DNA of 64,000 nt from Micropterix aruncella (taxonomy: Eukaryota; Arthropoda; Insecta; Lepidoptera; Micropterigidae). The position numbers and the translations under genes are program-made. Shown here piece by piece: positions 59,845 through 64,000 of this stretch (within the stretch, counting starts at the first letter, position 1; each line of letters starts with the position of its first letter). The notes under the pieces were generated by a model. The model was not told the DNA's origin, made no database searches, and worked only from the letters and a program-made list of their open reading frames with translations. The stretch spans positions 6,066,296-6,130,295 of the forward strand of contig OX155957.1 in the NCBI GenBank assembly GCA_944548615.1. Reading direction: 5' to 3'.

Positions 59845-60095
59845 TCGTGGCCCGTGTGGAACACGGCCCGTCGACATAGTAGCTAGGTCGCCTGATTTTA
59901 CATTGTAATTGTAAGGTCCCGGGTTCGATGCATTTTCAATGCTCTCGATCGAATGCAATAACATGACACACACTTACAGACATCTTACACGCACACATAC
60001 ATATAACACGTCATAGTAGGGATTGTTGTAAGAGATTGTCATATGACAATAAACCCGCCCATTGTGACATTTTCACAATAAAGAGTAGATTTTCG
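59845..60095 (+). repeat. Possible tRNA-derived SINE
   Basis: A box-like TAGTAGCTAGGTCG at 59877-59890 and a near-consensus B box GGTTCGATGC at 59922-59931 lie about 40 bp apart, as in tRNA genes, inside CCGTCGACATAG...GGTCCCGGGTTCGATG. The rest does not fold as a tRNA cloverleaf, so I call it a tRNA-related SINE head. The body runs to about CACAATAAAGAG. Confidence 0.5.
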
Positions 60096-61424
60096 TCAAT
60101 ATTCAAATCAATTCAACCTAATAAGCTTGCTAGTACCTAAATTTGAAAAATAAACAAACAATACTTAAACGAAAATAGTTTATGCGAATGAGACATAGCA
60201 GTGCGTTAGAGCGGAATGTAAAATGAACAATCGTATATTTTCCCACCCAAGAACTACCTGCCGCACATAAAATAATCTGAATCAGTTTGGAAACATTTCG
60301 TCCGGTCTTAGATTATACCGCTCTTTGTTCGATTGTTAGTTTTATTCCAGAAAAATGACAATCAATAATTTCATATTACGCTCTAACGTATTGGCCTGTC
60401 TCAATCTCATGATCTAATTCCGATTTTGTTCACGAAGAAACGAAATCGCGCCCATTATATCATATTGTTCAAAAACTCCCATCAAAACCAGTAATTAAAT
60501 TCATATCCAATCGCTCTAATTAAATTATTTTCATTGGCGCACAGACAAGAAGTATCACGTTGCTTAATTAGTAGAAAATTAATTGACTTTGATATTTAAT
60601 GCAATTTAATTATATTATATTATATGGGCTATGCAAGAATATAGAAGCTAGAAGATAAAGGAAGCGGAAGTTATTAATTTATTTATTTGATTATTCTATT
60701 ACTATTAATCAATATCGCAGAAAAACCAATGTATTGAAGAGTAAAATTCATTATTAAGTAGCTATACAAATAGAATATCACGTTAAATACTGGCAATCAT
60801 AAAAGAATAAACAATTAATTGCCTGCAATTTAAAAAGATGAGGAATGTAAAAATATCGAAATCGAGATAGTCATTCAAGCGCCGCAAAGCAAGCGCCAAC
60901 AAGTTCCATCATATGAGTTTAGTGCGCGAGAATGGCTCCGCGAAAAAATGGTGCGATCTAGGTCGAAAATATTATTAGGCGCGAAAATTTCTATCTTACC
61001 TAGTAAGTTAGGATTATCAGTTTTACCTCGTATCCGAATAAAACTATAGGACTATTTCTCTTCTGAGACAGAGAGCTTTATAGCCAACCATGCCTGTTAT
61101 AATTGCAGTCGTATGCAAAAATAAATAATATCCGTACTGCTTAAAACAAATCTCAAAAAACTTCTGTAGGTACCTTTTTCAGCATCTTCATGCGGATTCA
61201 AAATAGCTGTATTTGTTTCCATGCGACTTTTAACAATTAATTTGTATAACGTGCGCCCATAACCCGAACCCATAACGCAATAATAATAAAGTGTTTGGAT
61301 TGCCGTATCCCAAACCCTAATAGCTTGATAGTAGTTATAGATAGTTGACTATTTTTTTCCATTAATTTTAGGTAGGAGTTATAAAAACTCTCAAGTCCCT
61401 GACTTCAGTCACTCTATGAACAGT
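60096..61424. other. Unassigned AT-rich sequence
   Basis: No gene or element recognised over 1.3 kb. Confidence 0.4.
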
Positions 61425-61735
61425 TTACTTGAGAACCCAAAAGCAGCCAGTTTTCAAGGTTGTCATAGGCTTTATTGAAATCCAAATACACATATATATT
61501 TTTTGAATTTTTTCAACGTTTTCCGGGGTGTAGCTCGTTGAAGGGTGACAAGTTCGAGGTTCTTCTTTCATATTCATTTGAACTATATTGAAGCGACTAA
61601 ACCACTCATAAACCCGTATGCGACTCATTGCATCATCCCTATAGGCTTCTCTGAGTATATCATAAGCCTGAACTGTAGTTTTCTTCAACAGGAAGAAAAT
61701 CCTAAAACACACTCGTTATTTATCAGAGGTTACAA
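61425..61735 (-). pseudogene. mariner transposase N-terminal fragment
   Basis: The minus-strand frame reads CFRIFFLLKKTTVQAYDILR, EAYRDDAMSRIRVYEWFSRF and later SYTPENVEKIQKI. This is the first helix-turn-helix DNA-binding domain of mariner transposases (FxxKKTAxExxxxLxEAYGDDAxSxxxVxEWFxRF). The EPRTCHPST segment corresponds to the usual DDxRSGRPST. No catalytic domain follows, so it is a fragment. It is independent of the central fragment at 9636-9887. Confidence 0.85.
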
Positions 61736-61803
61736 AACAAGGCTTGAAAAAAAATACTGCGCCGAGCCTAGTGCATTCACCGCGACGAGGCTGGCTGTAC
61801 TGA
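61736..61803. other. Unassigned spacer
   Basis: Short spacer between the mariner fragment and the hAT-like element. Confidence 0.3.
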
Positions 61804-62538
61804 CTCACAGGCAAGGCCGGATTTAGGTAATAGCATACGGGGCTACAGCCCCGGGGCCTCCACGAAAGAGGGGCCCCACAATAGAGACTTTCAAATTCCG
61901 ACGAGTAAACTAGTAAACAACTTTTCCTTTGATATTTTTTTTTCGATGTTTTACCTTTACCTACAGAACTTTATGCAAACATGGATAACCCCTATATTGT
62001 TCTTAAATATTAAAAAAACGATTCATCTATATTTGTTTACTCCAATTATAAACAATGGAATTTTAAAATTTGTTTCAACCGTTATCTTTCTTTTTTGAAC
62101 TAAATGAAGGATCTATTGTCAATGCATTCTTCAAACGTAATAAGCGATGATATACGTACATTCGAAAATCTCAAGGGAAAGAAAATAATATTTTAGTTCA
62201 TGGACACGATTGCAATCAATTATTTATAAGAGTCCTTTGCCTGTCCATGTGTATCCACAATAGTATAAAAATTGCCAGTTCGGATGAGGAATTTATAGTA
62301 TATTCTGCGGATTTTACAAGTCTATTCGGCCTATTCCCCGGCTAAATTTAATTTCAGATAATTCTTGTTTTCGATTATATTTATAAATGCTAAAAGAATC
62401 TACGTGGTTTCACAATAAATTATTTATTAAAAAACTCGACTGAAAAAAATATATCATTTTATTGGAAAATAATTTGGGGCCTCCACTTCTTTGTTGCCCC
62501 AAGGCCTCCAGACCTCTAAATCCGGGCCTGCTCACAGG
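61804..62538. mobile_element. hAT-like non-autonomous element with 8-bp TSD
   Basis: The element 61812-62530 (719 bp) is flanked by CTCACAGG at 61804-61811 and 62531-62538, an exact 8-bp duplication as made by hAT transposases. The ends are CAAGGCCGGATTTAGGTAAT and, inverted, CAGGCCCGGATTTAGAGGTC, followed on both sides by GGGGCCTCCAC-type sequence. The interior is AT-rich with no transposase frame. Confidence 0.92.
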
Positions 62539-62570
62539 GACATTTATTTATTTATTTATTTATTTGTAAC
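62539..62570. repeat. (ATTT)n short tandem repeat
   Basis: Six ATTT units directly after the hAT-like target duplication. Confidence 0.9.
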
Positions 62571-62623
62571 GAAACAGATAGTAGGTGGTACATTTCATTA
62601 ATAACATAGTGCCTTACATAATA

Positions 62624-62673
62624 TGCTCTAACCTACTATCCTATAATATTGTATAGGATAGTAGGTTAGAGCA
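62624..62673. repeat. Perfect 22-bp-stem hairpin
   Basis: TGCTCTAACCTACTATCCTATA, then ATATTG, then its exact complement. There is no mismatch over 22 bp. No flanking transposon signature is seen. It could be a short fold-back insertion or the tip of a MITE. Confidence 0.92.
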
Positions 62674-62744
62674 ATGACATATACTAAGTGAGAATGGCCC
62701 CAGTCCAGCTTGGAGGCGGAGCAGCAACAACAGTCCCGTTACTT

Positions 62745-63036
62745 TTGGGTACCTCCTCGTACATATATTTTCGAATGTACTCAATGAGACCCTGTATATT
62801 TTATTAATCATGACATATTCATCTTAATTTATTGATATTTGGACATTTAGACAAGTATGTCTATGACATTTGGGCAGTGTAGGTGACCTATGAAACTCAG
62901 GATGATATAATGATTCAAATAATACTACAAACTTCTAAACCGGTTCAAGCGGTTATTAGTTATGGCGGAATAAAGAAACGGAAACATACATACATGAATC
63001 CTGAACACATTACACTCCTTTTGTTGGGCGGTCGTG
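62745..63036 (+). repeat. CACGACTGCC-family copy, left end lost
   Basis: GAATGTACTCAATGAGACC, TTGATATTTGGACATTTAGA, GCGGAATAAAGAAACGGAAA and GAACACATTACACTCCTTTT end with GGGCGGTCGTG at 63026-63036. Confidence 0.85.
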
Positions 63037-63180
63037 TAAAAACGGATATTTCCGTCTTCTTATGGTCAAAATGTATTTTTTTTATTGTATATTTTCGTCT
63101 TCACAGTACACTCTTTTTTGTTAGGCAGTCGTGTAAAAACGGATATTTCCGTCTTCTTATCGTCAATATGGTTTTTTTAA
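63012..63180 (+). repeat. Direct duplication of the family right end plus flank
   Basis: TACACTC-TTTTGTT(G/A)GGC(G/A)GTCGTG followed by TAAAAACGGATATTTCCGTC + TTCTTAT(G/C)GTCAA occurs at about 63011-63075 and again at 63108-63168. The host flank is duplicated with the element end, so this is a segmental duplication, not a second insertion. Confidence 0.88.
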
Positions 63181-63665
63181 AATGGATATTTTCGTCTTCA
63201 TATCGAGTTTTTTTAGTGCGTTCACAAAACTTGGGCCGGGAATGTAAAAATGCGGAAGTAAAAATAATACAGTGTATATATACATAATATACAGTGTAAT
63301 ATACATATCATACAGTGAATATGAAATAATCCAAATATCTATTTTATCGGGAAGGCAAATCTTACTGTCAAAATACTTCAACGCTTATATTTTAAGACTT
63401 TCGTGTTTTTTAATAACAGTGATATTAAGGATCTTTCATCGCCGAAATACCTTCTTGAATATAACGAAGGCCAAGGACATTCCACACCGATAGAATGTCG
63501 GAAATAACCGGCGCTTTATTACAAGAATTAAAATTTTTGATATTTTGAGAGAATCTTTACGACACATTTTAAAATATTATAATTTCTTGCAATAGATTGT
63601 AGCGTTCGACATTGAAGTTGTGATAAAAATGTAGAACAAGTAAATAAATTAAAAGGAATAAAAAA
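63181..63665. other. Unassigned AT-rich sequence
   Basis: TATACAGTG/ATACA repeats near 63268-63316. No gene. Confidence 0.35.
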
Positions 63666-63747
63666 CACGACTGCCGTTACAAAAAGTGAACTACTGTATT
63701 TATAATTTATAACTAAGTATTGATAACAATGATAGTTTTATTCCTAA
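63666..63747 (+). repeat. CACGACTGCC-family left-end fragment
   Basis: CACGACTGCCGTTACAAAAA then GTGAACTACTGTATTTATA, with the same ~25-bp upstream context (AAAAGGAATAAAAAA) as the 52419 copy. It is interrupted after about 60-80 bp. Confidence 0.82.
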
Positions 63748-64000
63748 CTAGCGGAACCCGGCGAACTTCGTCTCGCCACGAATTTGTTCGCTTAGCAGCA
63801 GATGGCGTTAACATTGGTAATTTTCATCGACAGTTGTTTGAAATTTGCATTGTTTGTTAAAATTCTTCATTGAAAGCAGTCTGATTGTTTATTTTTTGTC
63901 TCACCAAAAGAGCAGTTTCATCAATTGCCATTTGTGGATTGCTAGTGCTCGTTGTGTCTTAAATGGAGGAGAAAAAGTGTGTAAAAAGTACGATTTTGTT
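63748..64000 (-). mobile_element. Probable Helitron 3' end running off the window
   Basis: On the minus strand the sequence ends GAAGTTCGCCGGGTTCCGCTAG before a T, which fits a Helitron 3' terminus (CTAG, GC-rich pre-terminal segment). The rest of the element extends beyond 64000. It is inserted in or next to the CACGACTGCC fragment. Confidence 0.55.

Overview
This is an AT-rich animal nuclear window, almost certainly from an insect and most likely a moth or butterfly. The basis is the mix of mobile elements: Helitrons ending in CTAG inserted between A and T, long-TIR MITEs, mariner, hAT and piggyBac-like (TTAA) relics, RTE/CR1/Jockey-type LINE remnants, Gypsy-type solo LTRs and a 5S-rRNA-derived SINE. 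There are no bacterial-style operons, and I could not identify a complete host gene. The window reads as a gene-poor or intronic stretch built from successive transposon insertions.

Layout. 1-2194: three long (TA)n arrays separated by two long-TIR MITEs. 2195-7302: a Helitron inserted in a TA array, with an array of about ten 136-bp repeats near its 5' end, a 200-N assembly gap, and a long open Rep/PIF1-helicase reading frame (3935-6870), the only substantial intact coding sequence here. 7303-12180: sparse, with a fold-back element and a mariner relic. 12190-14490 and 16484-17148: copies of a GC-rich ~665-bp family that I do not recognise; two copies in the window have 13-bp target duplications. 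17400-26450: TTAA MITEs, a TA MITE, a small Helitron, an RTE relic, and a MITE split by a LINE. 26817-28590: a GC-rich family copy next to a LINE 3' end that was itself split by a solo LTR. 29500-35430: microsatellites, inverted and tandem repeats. 36101-40144: two more solo LTRs and a nearly perfect 291-bp tandem duplication. 41360-47130: LINE tails, more TA arrays, and relics of a dispersed family with CACGACTGCC ends. 47303-50173: two further GC-rich family copies. 50600-54060: a LINE tail and two longer CACGACTGCC elements, one hosting the 5S-derived SINE. 54540-64000: tandem repeats, an RTE relic, TA and hAT elements, a mariner fragment, a possible tRNA-derived SINE, and a Helitron end running off the window.

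How it works together. The Helitron Rep/helicase could in principle mobilise the short non-autonomous Helitron (21081-21302) if termini match; this is inference. All other transposase and reverse-transcriptase pieces are truncated or frameshifted, so the many MITEs and SINE-like units must have been moved by enzymes encoded elsewhere. The most interesting unexplained item is the GC-rich 665-bp family.
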